DNA of 64,000 bases from Tamarix chinensis (GCA_030549775.1 CM060175.1:40777915-40841914); one strand, 5' to 3'. Positions 53,801 through 61,137 are shown, counted from the stretch's first letter. A program made the numbers and translations. Notes: generated by a model not told the origin, from the letters alone.

Positions 53801-56581
53801 AAGTACTGAGGAACTCTGGGTTATACAATGATAAATAAGTAGAAATTTATTTGACAATGAATCTGGTATGGCTAGGATATTTTCATCTAGACAAATATGT
53901 CATAAATCCATAACACTGCTTCATTCAAGTCTTAAATTATACATGTTAGAAGGCCTTCTGAAAATATACAAGCTATTAAATTATGAAAGTAGTCATTTTC
54001 CTAATGATGAAATTCATTCAGCCAAGGGCCTATGAGCTCTTAACTAGGTCTTCCTTGCCCTCATAACAACAAATTTCATTCTATCTGCCCAAATACCGAA
54101 TAGTGATGGTGCATTGCAATTTCCAATGAGTATCTAGTCCGTATTTTAGGGTATCCACTTTCAACTGATGCGAACTAGATGTAGGATAATGTTCAACTTG
54201 ACCTTATAAAAAAGAAAAATGCTTGGATAAAGACATCCAATTTTGCATATCCTCACCAGTGTTCCAATGCAAGAAGGGTTTTACTCCGCCAATTAAATAG
54301 CGGAACGCTAAATTGGTAGCGGCCGCTAATTATCTGATTTTCAGTGTGCTGCGACGCTAAATAACCGGTTCGCGACGGATAATAGATTTCACGTTGTTAT
54401 CGCCGATTTATCGCCGATAAATTCCCGATTTATCGGCAGGCAACAACAAACTCACAGATTCGCACAATCCCCCCCACTTGCCTACCCTGCCCAGCTGCCC
54501 TACACCCATCCCTTCTCTTCTGCACCATCACCGAAAGCATCGAAGACCAAGAAGCGGCACAGAGCCACAGAATGACAGAAAGAAAAAGTAAAAGGGACGG
54601 AGCATGTGAATGAATATTAGGGATTTCATTTTACTTATAAATATTAAGGACGAATTCGTTCGAAATCAAAAGAAAAAATTCAAACTAACCTGCCAAAAAA
54701 ACTCAGCTTTTATTTTGCGTGGAGTAGCTGGAGCTCAAAGCAAAAAACCTCGTCTTTCCTCGTCAGTCGTCGGTGGTGGCTCGTCATTCCTCGTCGACTG
54801 GCGGTTGGTGACTTGGTGTTGGGTACGTGGCTCGCCGCTCGCTCTTGGTGGCTCGTCGGTGTGGTGGCTGTGGAGTGTGCGGGAAAAATTCACGAGTGAG
54901 GACTGAGGACAAACTTGTGGAAAATTGAAGTCGAATAGTAAAGTTCGAACTTCGAAGAACAAAAACTTTTTTAAGTTGCGACTTGCGACTTGTGGAGTCT
55001 GAGCTGGAGTGCTGGACTTGGGTTAAAGGATTAACCGATTAAGTATAAGGCCCAATTTTACTATCAACTACACATATTAAAAGGTTAGTATTTTTTAATT
55101 TTTTTTCTAATGTTATTTAATTGTAATTAATATATTACTTACATATGTTTATTTGATTAAATTAAACTTTAGTTTAGTCTATTTTTCTAATTAAATAATC
55201 ATACTTTTCTTGAATAAATAATATTAGTTAAGATTTAAGTGGTGTTATGTTAATATTAATTTAGTGTGTATATATATAAGTTATATAATTTAAACTAATG
55301 GATAACAATTTTTAGAATTTTAATTTTTTATAAATATGCATATATATAATATTAAATAAGTCATAATTTAAACTAATGGATAACAATTTAACATCTAATA
55401 AGTCATTTAAATGCTTCTAATATAATATAGAACACTAGTTTATTAAATAATTATATTTAAATGAACAATAAACAAGAATTCAAGCATGATGTGAAATAAA
55501 ATAAAAAATTCACGCCGCGACGACCGCGACATATAATTTATCGTTCGCGACATTCCGATACCGCGACACCGCTAACGCGACCGCGGCCGCGATTTAATTG
55601 CATGGTTTTACTCTTAATTGTGGTGTGAAACTTGGTTAACCGGGTTGGCTATATCTTTTCTTATTGAAAGGACAAAGATGAAGATAACGTTCTGATAGGT
55701 GGTGACCGTTACCTGGGAAATGTTCAGTAAAATCATATGCACTTGAACTAAAATGAAATGGTGTGTTTAGTTTTCATACACTTCCATGTTCCCTGTCCAA
55801 TAATGTGGTTTCTACCATACACTCAGTCATAAAATTGGAGGCGGGGTGTGTGGGGAGAATTAGTTGATATGATGCTCAGGTCTTTATAGTTGGTGCGTCT
55901 GTATTTTTGTTATATGGATCAGAATGACAAATATCTTTAATTTTTTGTTGGCATTAAGGTTATGTTTAGTAGTGTTCTTCACAAGCGGCTGCCTGCTGAA
56001 TCTGGAGTCAGTGTTCTGTGTGTATCACCTGGCATTGTTCAGACTAATGTGGTACGTTTATACAACTGCTTCTGCTTGTTTCTAAAATCATTTCTTCCTT
56101 TAGTTCTGTTGGATTGACATGAACCACCGATTAAACAGGCAAGGGATCTTTCTAAACTTGTTCAAGCTGCTTATCACCTCATTCCGTACTTCATATTCAG
56201 TCCGCAGGAAGGTACTTCCATATTATATTGCGTTTGCATCCCACCTGTATTATTGTGACTCTTTTTACACATGGTAATAATGACCACAAATTTGGGCTGA
56301 AATCTTGCGCAGGTTCTAGAAGTACACTCTTTGCAGCTACAGACCCTCAGGTACCGGAGTACTGTGAGCTGTTGAAGAATGATGAGTGGCCTACATGTGC
56401 TTTTATTTCTCAAGATTGTCGTCCAACGAATGCTTCAGAAGAGGCACATAACATTGAAACATCTTATAGATCGTGGGAGAAGACGCTGGAGATGGTGGGT
56501 CTTCCTTTGGATGCTGTAGAGAGAATTGTTCAAGGGGAAGAGGTGAAGTGCAGCTACGGAAGTTCCGAGTTTGACCAATAA
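14754..56581 (+). CDS. FEY: FEY-like short-chain dehydrogenase/reductase, 8 exons
   Basis: NAD(P)-dependent oxidoreductase of the Rossmann-fold SDR superfamily. From memory it most resembles Arabidopsis FOREVER YOUNG (FEY), linked genetically to shoot meristem and leaf positioning; its substrate is unknown to me. Coding exons 14754-14989, 24945-25065, 25351-25468, 42364-42500, 49416-49517, 55959-56051, 56139-56211 and 56313-56581 sum to 1149 nt, one 382-codon frame plus TAA. All introns are GT-AG. Visible motifs are the cofactor glycine motif TGCTSGIG (residues 67-74), NNAG (150-153), a probable catalytic Ser in NVNS (203) and YAGSK (Tyr231, Lys235). The length is normal for the family. The second Met (residue 7) is an alternative start. 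Introns of 9955, 285, 16895, 6915, 6441, 87 and 101 bp hold most of the transposons listed here. The coding frame itself is intact. Confidence 0.88.
15602..15878. mobile_element. hAT-like miniature element, 277 bp (intron 1)
   Basis: Starts CAAACAATAAAATTGCG and ends TTTAATTGTATGG. Flanks TCTGTAAT and GCTGTAAT match 7 of 8. Short-subfamily member with seven consecutive 10-bp blocks rich in AAATA/TATCGG at 15711-15780. Confidence 0.8.
18222..18465. mobile_element. Candidate miniature inverted-repeat element
   Basis: CTCTTTGTTCACAAATAACT at the left and the complement of AAAGTGACACTTATTTGAAA at the right are imperfect inverted repeats of about 28 bp, of the type seen in plant 'AAATAAGTGTCA' miniature elements. 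The target duplication was not resolved. Confidence 0.4.
18635..18907. mobile_element. hAT-like miniature element, 273 bp (intron 1, inside the LINE relic)
   Basis: Starts CAAGCAATAAAACTGC and ends TTTAATTGTATG. Flanks GTCTAGGT (18627-18634) and GTCTATGGT are a near-match target duplication with a one-base indel. The 10-bp phased blocks seen in other short members lie at 18731-18800. Confidence 0.8.
20167..20228. repeat. (TA)n/(GATATA)n microsatellite
   Basis: An uninterrupted TA run is followed by GATATA units, directly abutting the inverted-repeat element that starts at 20229. Confidence 0.9.
20229..20947. mobile_element. Terminal-inverted-repeat element, about 719 bp
   Basis: The left arm GGTGATGTATCTTATGAGAA and the complement of the right arm GGGATGTATCTAATAAGAAC are related, and the similarity continues inward to AACCATT...GATC...AAGGGCT on both sides. 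ATATAT flanks both ends, but this cannot be separated from the microsatellite. No transposase is readable. A second partial copy of the right arm lies at 21018-21095. Confidence 0.5.
21444..22313. mobile_element. Non-autonomous hAT element, 870 bp, GC-rich subterminal repeats
   Basis: Terminal inverted repeats CAGTGTTTGAAAAAGC and (complement of right end) CAATGTTTGAAAAGGC. The perfect 8-bp target duplication GATAGTAC lies at 21436-21443 and 22314-22321. Both ends hold arrays of GGCGC/AGGCG motifs, against an AT-rich A/T-tract interior with a tandem duplication of a TATATCTGCATATATTTTTT unit at 21894-21988. The ends and duplication are those of the hAT superfamily. It encodes no transposase. 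Confidence 0.9.
22314..24944. other. Rest of intron 1, unassigned
   Basis: AT-rich intronic DNA. Short open frames occur on both strands (for example 22799-23092 minus and 24202-24516 plus), but none resembles a family I know and none shows coding-like composition. I see no clear repeat or element ends here. Confidence 0.5.
24945..25065 (+). CDS. FEY: FEY-like gene, exon 2
   Basis: Completes Arg79 and reads residues 80-119, including AESGAHVIMAVRN, the beta strand and basic residue expected after an SDR glycine motif. Acceptor GAGCAG at 24939-24944, donor GAG|GTATGT. The frame joins exon 1 exactly. Confidence 0.9.
25351..25468 (+). CDS. FEY: FEY-like gene, exon 3
   Basis: Residues 120-158 plus one base: VMEVDLLSLKSVAQFAEAW, then HVLINNAGIF with the NNAG motif. 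Acceptor TTGAAG. The donor GGAG|GTTGGT is weak at positions +3 to +5, yet it is the only choice that keeps the frame with exon 4. Intron 3, which follows, is the longest (16,895 bp). Confidence 0.85.
25469..26157. other. Start of intron 3, unassigned
   Basis: AT-rich. At 25518-25711 a possible small miniature element has GTGTTTGACAACC at one side and the complement of GGTTACCCAAACAGGG-like sequence at the other, but a target duplication was not found. Nothing else recognised. Confidence 0.35.
26266..26593 (+). repeat. 5' LTR of element D
   Basis: 328 bp, followed directly by the primer-binding site. It pairs with 36956-37170; shared blocks include CAGTCTATGTGC and AGGAGGTTTAG. Confidence 0.8.
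26594..28225. other. Internal region of element D, left of the copia insertion
   Basis: Starts with the primer-binding site, then a short CCCTAA-containing leader (26668-26715), then AT-rich DNA with loosely repeated TTTCACCATT/GTTTCAC motifs at 27040-27560. Two overlapping open frames of about 60 codons (27884-28215) resemble nothing I know. Confidence 0.5.
28226..28435 (-). repeat. 3' LTR of the copia element
   Basis: 210 bp. It contains two tandem AACTAAAAGAT units where the partner has one. The last plus-strand base is G instead of the expected A of TG...CA ends. Confidence 0.93.
28443..31214 (-). pseudogene. copia integrase, reverse transcriptase and RNase H, disrupted
   Basis: The integrase core starts RWFVTFVDDHTRLTWVF; the usual second catalytic Asp appears as Asn (LRSNNAREC), while the Glu region NGVAERKNR is kept. 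Reverse transcriptase includes CKWIFTVKYKADG, SLYGLKQSPRAWF and the catalytic LIVYVDDIILTGDN. RNase H ends with WRSKKQSVVSRSSAESELRA. Three in-frame stops are visible: TAA at 29496-29498 after the AWFGRF segment, TGA just before 28728 and TAA about 45 bases further on. At least the last two look like C-to-T changes. About 55 bases around 31200-31255, where integrase zinc ligands are encoded, are out of phase with the frames on both sides. Confidence 0.9.
31215..32873 (-). pseudogene. copia gag-protease open frame (552 codons)
   Basis: The ATG at 32873 opens gag, with a HKLNGQNYLQWSQSVRMFI capsid motif near residues 38-56 and a zinc knuckle near residue 275 (WCDHCSKPGYTKETCW) whose His is replaced by Tyr. 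The protease carries the active site WIVDSGASDHMTG near residue 365, followed by the pre-integrase WHYRLGHPNFLYLRKLF. The frame ends at a stop caused by the local phase disruption around 31215-31255, so the normal polyprotein is cut before the integrase core. It may still be translated to this point; function is doubtful. Confidence 0.88.
32978..32989 (-). other. Primer-binding site of the copia element
   Basis: TGGTATCAGAGC on the minus strand, complementary to the 3' end of plant initiator tRNA-Met, directly after the 5' LTR. Confidence 0.93.
32990..33188 (-). repeat. 5' LTR of the copia element
   Basis: 199 bp, TG...CA ends. Differs from the other LTR at three bases and by one 11-bp unit. 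Confidence 0.93.
33189..36955. other. Internal region of element D, right of the copia insertion
   Basis: AT-rich and without readable gag or pol. It contains two microsatellites (ATAC units at 35364-35388; TATG then TA units at 35834-35889) and, near 36390-36440, an A/T run next to a TTTATTAAAAGG stretch that could be the tail of a short LINE insertion. It ends in the purine tract at 36941-36952. Confidence 0.55.
36956..37170 (+). repeat. 3' LTR of element D
   Basis: 215 bp, preceded by the purine tract and followed by the ATATT duplication at 37171-37175. Confidence 0.8.
38301..39389. other. Unassigned part of intron 3
   Basis: 38400-38770 is CT/AT-rich and resembles LTR sequence, without a partner here. 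38880-38930 has AAT-type simple repeats. On the minus strand 39159-39365 is open for 68 codons (MRAQVSQIGTSTAVQ...SGAEDGSEFCFEP), protein-like in composition but not recognised. Confidence 0.35.
39390..40450 (+). pseudogene. L1-type ORF1 (DUF4283/zinc-knuckle) fragment
   Basis: Plus-strand frames read NGSILKVEEEEGNKEADLW, a FFFNLNRKMNVTLYLADF-like segment, then IKLPSLPLVLW, an adjoining CADAVTTTKARISFPRLLVE segment and IVYEWKPQLCIHCKKF, the typical plant L1 ORF1 arrangement with the start of its CCHC knuckle, followed by a Pro/Ala-rich tail. Several frameshifts and stops. No ORF2 follows. Opposite in orientation to the L1 piece on its left, so probably a separate insertion. Confidence 0.65.
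40451..42363. other. End of intron 3, unassigned
   Basis: 40451-40650 may be the 3' part of the L1 piece. 41060-41620 has LTR-like composition with repeated CTAGA/TCTAGA motifs but no partner. 41844-41950 is a tandem duplication of about 54 bp (GAGGTCTTTATTTG...GAGTAATGTGAATTTG). A T-rich tract ends in the acceptor TGTACTAG at 42356-42363. Confidence 0.4.
42364..42500 (+). CDS. FEY: FEY-like gene, exon 4
   Basis: Completes Glu159 and reads residues 160-204: EQHMQVNHLAPALLSVLLLP, then SPSRIINVNSI. The Asn of VNHL and Ser203 correspond to the SDR Asn and Ser of the catalytic set. Acceptor preceded by a strong T tract; donor ATT|GTAAGT. Confidence 0.9.
42501..43234. other. Start of intron 4, unassigned
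   Basis: T-rich intronic sequence. A 90-codon open frame at 42757-43029 is not recognised and may be chance. Confidence 0.4.
43235..43774. mobile_element. hAT-like miniature element, 540 bp (intron 4)
   Basis: Starts CATGCAATAAAATTGCGG and ends ATTTAATTGTATA. Flanks GGAAGTTC and GGAAGATTC are a target duplication with one inserted base. Long-subfamily member, collinear with 5188-5764. Confidence 0.8.
43775..44459. other. Unassigned part of intron 4
   Basis: AT-rich with a short TA run at 43979-43998. No element ends or coding recognised. Confidence 0.4.
44460..44950 (+). pseudogene. gypsy protease fragment
   Basis: Frames with stops read an acidic DYSGDGEDLEED linker, a CEGRGNSHNIVSLTSIKRMNR segment resembling the DGGSCxNIVS active-site region of gypsy proteases, then an MDVVCCILGKNLW segment resembling the MDxCHILLGRPW end. 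No flanking gag, pol or LTR could be tied to it. Confidence 0.5.
44951..46271. other. Unassigned part of intron 4 with trinucleotide repeats
   Basis: 45142-45232 is a compound (TAG)n-(TAA)n-(TTA)n-(CAT)n microsatellite. The remainder is purine-rich and AT-rich without recognisable coding. Confidence 0.5.
46287..47011 (-). mobile_element. 5'-truncated L1 insertion with 15-bp target duplication
   Basis: On the minus strand it reads the C-terminal end of a plant L1 ORF2: an RNase H/zf-RVT boundary (MQVRWLNGYPEYSIKAAYDVV), two adjacent TAG stops, then the zf-RVT motif CVFCQHGLETRDHLFVHCPI and NVWYKRNLRVFENRS. A short 3' UTR and an A tail (T run from 46287) follow. CATAGGAGGAAGATT is repeated exactly at 46272-46286 and 47012-47026. 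The length (725 bp) fits incomplete target-primed reverse transcription. Confidence 0.92.
47027..48250. other. Purine-rich unassigned part of intron 4
   Basis: Strong strand bias (plus strand A/G-rich at 47270-47700). If the primer-binding site at 48252-48263 is real, this would be the leader of a minus-strand gypsy element, but no gag is readable. Confidence 0.4.
48252..48540 (-). repeat. gypsy LTR with primer-binding site
   Basis: GCTCTGATACCA on the plus strand (48252-48263) is the complement of a TGGTATCAGAGC primer-binding site. Next to it TGTAACACC begins a sequence of plant gypsy LTR character (CCCAGGAGGTCA...GCTTAACCGTGGAGCTT). The LTR would be the 5' LTR of whatever lies to the left, while the integrase on its other side implies a 3' LTR. 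The right edge is approximate. Confidence 0.6.
48550..49260 (-). pseudogene. gypsy integrase fragment
   Basis: Minus-strand frames read CLACLKDKIEHRRPIGLVRL, ISMDFSVGLPRMISSFDTI, a VVRRLTKLAILIPI segment and further on YNNNYNTSKGVTPFKTMYGE, in the order of a gypsy integrase core. Several stops. It lies about 150 bp upstream of exon 5, antisense to the host gene. Confidence 0.75.
49416..49517 (+). CDS. FEY: FEY-like gene, exon 5
   Basis: Exactly 34 codons, residues 205-238, phase 0 at both ends. Contains VGYAGSKLAQ with the SDR catalytic Tyr231 and Lys235. Acceptor CCTGTAG, donor CAG|GTTTGT. Confidence 0.9.
50133..50292. repeat. 35-bp direct repeat flanking an 89-bp tRNA-like insert
   Basis: 50133-50168 and 50258-50292 are the same sequence (TTATCCTTA, GTCATAAAAATTAAATTTAG, TAGTTA) apart from one extra A in the first copy. 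Between them 50169-50257 contains GAGCTGAGTACC and AGGTCTGAATCTCG, resembling tRNA A and B boxes. It could be a SINE fragment; a 35-bp target duplication would be long, so repair-type duplication is an alternative. Confidence 0.6.
52165..52280 (+). pseudogene. gypsy primer-binding site and gag start
   Basis: TTGGTATCAAAGCTC near 52168-52182 followed by an ATG at 52202 reading MAQKGEALEEKLGETWERW then stops, typical of the start of a plant gypsy gag. The expected LTR would lie to the left (51700-52160), but no partner was found. Confidence 0.5.
54286..55604. mobile_element. Largest hAT-like family member, 1319 bp (intron 5)
   Basis: Left end CCGCCAATTAAATAGCGG, right end complement CATGCAATTAAATCGCGG. 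The perfect 8-bp target duplication GTTTTACT lies at 54278-54285 and 55605-55612. It shares both ends and the TAAACTAGTGTT-type block (complement, near 55420-55480) with the 540/577-bp members, plus a unique GC-rich core at 54720-54960 with repeated TGGCTCGTCG/CGTCGGTG motifs. The 98-codon frame at 54610-54906 runs through this core and is probably not a transposase. Orientation is opposite to most copies. Confidence 0.85.
55959..56051 (+). CDS. FEY: FEY-like gene, exon 6
   Basis: 31 codons, residues 239-269, phase 0: VMFSSVLHKRLPAESGVSVL then CVSPGIVQTNV, the SDR 'PG' motif after the catalytic helix. Acceptor ATTAAG, donor GTG|GTACGT. Confidence 0.9.
56139..56211 (+). CDS. FEY: FEY-like gene, exon 7
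   Basis: Residues 270-293 plus one base: ARDLSKLVQAAYHLIPYFIF then SPQEG. Acceptor AAACAG, donor GAAG|GTACTT. Introns 6 and 7 are only 87 and 101 bp, unlike the huge ones upstream. Confidence 0.9.
56313..56581 (+). CDS. FEY: FEY-like gene, exon 8 (coding part)
   Basis: Completes a Gly and reads the C-terminal extension typical of FEY proteins: TLFAATDPQVPEY, FISQDCRPTNASEEAHN, a SWEKTLEMVGLPLDAVERI helix and a short polar end. Stop TAA at 56579-56581. Acceptor TTGCGCAG. Confidence 0.9.
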
Positions 56582-58435
56582 TCACTTTCGGCGGGTATTC
56601 TGCTTTTACTGCGTTGATGTAGGTTCGAGTTGGAGTGGGATAGTGATTACGACTGAAGAATAAGCTGGAATTGCTTATGAAGAATAGAAATGGCAGTTGA
56701 GTGGATGTGTAGAAATTCCTTAGCAGATAATATTTTAACGTATACTGCAGAGGATTGTGGTATTCTCATAAAGTTGTTGGCCCTTCTTCCCTCCTGCCGA
56801 CAAGAAAAGAGGAGTCATTCCCTCTTTCCAGAATCATATTATCTTCGTCTGATATTGTCAGTATGATTTGATTTAATATTGGGTGAAAAAAATTCTAACA
56901 AAGTTTTGATTATTATTATTATTATCATCAACAGTATAATTAAAATGTATTTTTTTTTCCAGACAGTCGTTACTATTTGGCTCATTTTTATGGGCCAACT
57001 TATCCTTCCCTTTTTTCTCCCCCTGATTTCTTGTTTTGTTTTAGTGGTCATATTCTCGCTTCACCATCCGCGTAGCCTTAACACACAACATACACACTCT
57101 CTCGCTGTCTCTTAGAATTTGACCATTCTCCATGCCCTTTTTCTTCCTAGAAAAACAACCCCTTTCCTTAGACGGTGATAAATACATTTTCTTACCTTCC
57201 TATCTAACTCTCATAACATGTGGACGACTGTCATCAATTTGAGGGTTGTTATATATGTTTCTCCACTTTTGTATTAGGTAAGATTCATTCCATTTTTTTT
57301 TTCCTTTTTTCAACCATCAATTCCAAAGGGAAAGGCATTATTAGGCTTGGGATTTTTGTTGTGACATGAGAGATATCTATTGGAACACCAAAGTATAAAG
57401 CTAATAGGATAGAGATTATTAGAGAAGAGTAAGCATATGAAATTGTGTTGAGTTGAGACTTGATAGAGTGGAGTAAAATGGAGAAAGAACATGAATTACG
57501 AATAGAGGTAGTATTAGGTTGGGTTATACATGGGCTATTTTTCTTTGTGGATCACTTGTTAATTATTTTATTATTCATGTTGAGTTAGATTGCTATAGTT
57601 TTAGGTTGTGTTAGGTTAATTTTTCATATTAGGTTTAGGTTGAGTTAGTTTAGGTTTTCTGTAAGTTTGGTTTGGTTTGAGGTAGCTTATATTTAGATGA
57701 TTTTGAGTTCAAGTTAATTTGATATGTTAGGTTAGTTTGGTTTTAAGTCGTTTTGGATTAACTTGATAAATAAAGTTTTTTAATGTTTTAATTAGTCATG
57801 TTGGATTTGGGTTAAGTTAATTTTGGATCAGATTGCTTCAGAGTTGGGTTAAATTAGACATTAACTAATAAAATTAATTGAATTTATTAACCTTATAATA
57901 AAGTTTTAAGTTTGACCTTATACAAACATGTAATTAAAAATATATTATTAACTATTAATTGTTTATTATTATAATTTTTTAATATTGTATTTTTATGCAG
58001 AGAAATTGACAAAGTCAAAATATCATTGCTGAATAAGAATGTTGACGGTAAAAATAGAATATTCATGGTAGAAAAATGAAAAATAAGTAAAATTTATAAA
58101 ATTATATATATATATATATATAACTTAAACTAATATAATAGATGTAATATTTTATTATCATAGCATGTTAATATTGAGTTCGGCCTTATTGAGTCGAATT
58201 AATATTAGGTCAAGTTAACTTGTGTTAAGGGTTCAGTCGAGTTAATAATATTCAAGTTAATGTCAAGTTTAGTCAATTTTCGATCGGGTTTAAATTGGAT
58301 TGGATTAATAAGTTTCTTATTGAGTCATATTTCGTGTAGATTAAGTTAATTTTTGCTTCCTCTTATTATGGATAGAAGAAGGTGAATGGAGATAAGAAAG
58401 AAAGGAGGGAAAAAAGGGAGAGGAAATGATGAAGG
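56582..58435. other. 3' UTR and downstream intergenic region
   Basis: The first few hundred bases presumably hold the 3' UTR of the FEY-like gene, but no single polyadenylation site can be fixed from sequence. 57510-58370 has many loosely repeated TTAGGTTNAGTTA-like motifs (degenerate, irregular spacing) and a TA run at 58104-58123. No gene recognised. Confidence 0.5.
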
Positions 58436-59714
58436 TGCACCCTCATTCATACATCTAAACATGTGTTTTGGATTTGTTTTAGATATTCCTTAAATTTATT
58501 GGAAGTGTTTTTTAAGTTGCAAACACTTTCTTAAAGATTTGGGCATAAATTGAAGAATCTTACACAAGAGGCAATTTTGTGCAACCAAACAAAGCCTTAT
58601 TGAGTTGGACAATACGTTGACAAATTAAAGATGACAAGATGACATCTTGGATGGAGAGAAACATGCATGCAATGTGGGGGGGGGGGTTTACAACTTGTTT
58701 GGTTTGACATTAATCAGCTAATGTTTCCTAATTAGTTAATATTTTTTCTTAATTAATTTCCTTCTTGTTCCAACTTGTAATGTAGCTTGATGATTAGATA
58801 TTTCATGAGTTATGCCTATATATATGGCATACATACGACCTTGTATGAGAATAGAGTGTAATGTCGAGTAATAGAATTTTCTTTGTGAGTTTCAATTGAT
58901 TTCATATACTTCATGAATTGAAGTTGTGTATGCCCATTCATTTTAGTGAGTTTGGATTTATATATTTGAGGATATACTTTGTGAGTCTCTTCAAATTTAT
59001 TCTTATCTTTAGAAGTCTACTATATCAAAAAAACATCTTTTTATTTGAATTTCATTATTTGAATGGGAGTTGATATATGCATGTTGAAGTGGGCATGTAG
59101 ATCATCATCAAAAGTGGTATCAAGGCTTAGGTTTATCTTTCTTAAAGGTAATCACTTTTTTAGGCTTTTTGTTCCACTTATTTTGTTGATTTTCTTTTGA
59201 TTTTTCTACAACATCTTTTTCTTCATTTTGTCTTCTTGTTTTTGTTAAATTCTATTGACAAACCATTCATTTGCATATATTCATCTTGCTAGTACATCTC
59301 CTATAAGAAACTCATCCAGATCTTAATTTCTTTATCCTTTTTGGTTTCTTTATCCTTTCTTTCTCCTTCAAGAATCCAGCAAGATTGTACGATCTCAAGC
59401 ATTAGTTGATATTTAATATTTTCTATGCATATTGCACCAAGATCTTCATCAATATCTTGATAAACTTCATCAAGATTCCCATAAGTTTGAAGATACAAAT
59501 TTTTTTCTTCATAAAATCTAATCGATTTTTAGTCTTGTCTATTAAATCCTTTTCTTTTATGAGTTGTGAGACCATGTAGACAAAAAAACATACCTTTCCT
59601 TGAGTGATTTCTATTTGATTGTGTTTTATTTGGGAAGAACTTATTCGGCTGGGTTGTGTATCACAAAAAAAAATCAATTTAGTCATTGGTATTCTTCACT
59701 TCCATCAAATATAA

Positions 59715-60658
59715 ATGGCTAGTGATGGTGTAATGAGGTTTTTACTTGAGACCATAATGAAGATGCAATTGCAACTACAACATTTGGATTATCAAAGACA
59801 AATGGATCAAGATAGATATGAAGGCATATTGAGGAAAGCATTACAATTTAGAGGAGGACATTCGAATGAAATATTGGAACATATAGAAGATGTGGATGGT
59901 AGCACATCAAGTGGATCGATTCGAAGACATCCAAGGTATGATCATGGTGATGACGAGAATAACATGAAAGTAGAACTTCCATAATTTTATGGAGATTTGG
60001 ATGTCGAGGTGTTTATTGATTGGATGCAAACAATAGAGTCTAATTTTGAGTTCAAGAAGTATAAAGATCAAATGAGATTTAAGCTTGCTACACTCAAACA
60101 AAGAAAGTTTGCTAGAACTTGGTTTGAAAATCTCAAGAGGAGTAGAGAAATAGAAGTCAAACTAAATATTAAGTCTTGGGAAAAGTTGAAGAAACATATA
60201 AAGAGGAAGTTCATCCCAAGAGAGTTTGAACAAGATAACTTCATCAAAATGATTTCCTTGAGGTAACGAACTTTAAGTGTGGAAGAGTACACAAGAGAAT
60301 TTGAAAAAAAGTTTCCTTGATATGTGATATTCAAGAGAGAAAGGAGAAAACTTGTGTAAGGTTCCTTTAAGGATTGAATTTCAACATTAGAGATAAGGTA
60401 GATGTTTCATTGTATGACTCACTTAAAGACATGATTAAGTTAGCATTGAAGTTTGAAAAACAACTTAAGAAGAAAAAGTTATTATCCAAGCCTATTTCCT
60501 TTATTTCACATGTTATTAATTGTAGTTTGAACACAAGAATGTAAGAAAAAAGGTTGTTTCCACATGAAGATAGAAAGAAATATAAGGTGGTTAAAGACAT
60601 ATGCAAGAAATTTTATAAGTGTAGAGGTTATAGACATTTTGCTGAAGAATTTTGTAGG
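59715..60658 (+). pseudogene. gag of element F
   Basis: ATG at 59715 reads MKMQLQLQHLDYQRQMDQDR, one stop near 59984, then FYGDLDVEVFIDWMQTIESN, LATLKQRKFARTWFENLK and IKRKFIPREFEQDNF, a Retrotrans_gag-type capsid. Later frames are shifted. A degenerate zinc knuckle FYKCRGYRHFAEEFC (first Cys is Phe) ends just before the 3' LTR. The intact form would be a gypsy-type gag; this copy is broken. Confidence 0.75.
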
Positions 60659-61093
60659 TGTATGCTCATTTATACATCTAAACATGTGTTTGGATATGTT
60701 TAGATGTTTCTTGAGTTTATTGCAAGTGTTTTTCAAGTTGTAAACACTTTATGTAACAACCAAAAATTTACTATTAAAATTTTTCGTTTTAAGTGGAAGC
60801 GTATAATCAAATAGTTGGGTGTTACTCCTGTAATTGACATAAGTCTGGCTTATTCTACCATTCTTACGTTAATCACAAGGTAAAATGATTAGAAAATTTA
60901 AAACATAATAGTAAGAAATGAGATAACTTTTAATAACATTAAACAAGCATTTGAAGATCAACTCCGATTACAATATCAAAATATAATAGAAGGGATCCCA
61001 TGGAACTAAGAGTCCAAAAAGGTATTCGGGTAAAACTATCATTCTAATAATATGACTCTATGCTCAAACCCTGATGTAAAAGAAATTACTCCT

Positions 61094-61094
<1 letters not shown>

Positions 61095-61137
<43 letters not shown>
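61095..61137. repeat. (CA)n-(TA)n microsatellite
   Basis: A perfect CACACA run followed by TATATA, inside the solo LTR. Confidence 0.9.

Larger units (their letters stand above)
49518..54285. other. Most of intron 5
   Basis: Mostly unassigned AT-rich DNA. A 50133-50292 duplication and a gypsy leader near 52165-52280 are listed separately. TA runs occur at 51617-51630, 52729-52750 and 53709-53722. A 91-codon frame at 50899-51174 is not recognised. Confidence 0.45.

Noticed and set aside
57510..58370. Apparent tandem array of TTAGGTT-like units
   Set aside because: Spacing and sequence are irregular; it reads as low-complexity G/T-rich DNA rather than a true array or telomere repeat.
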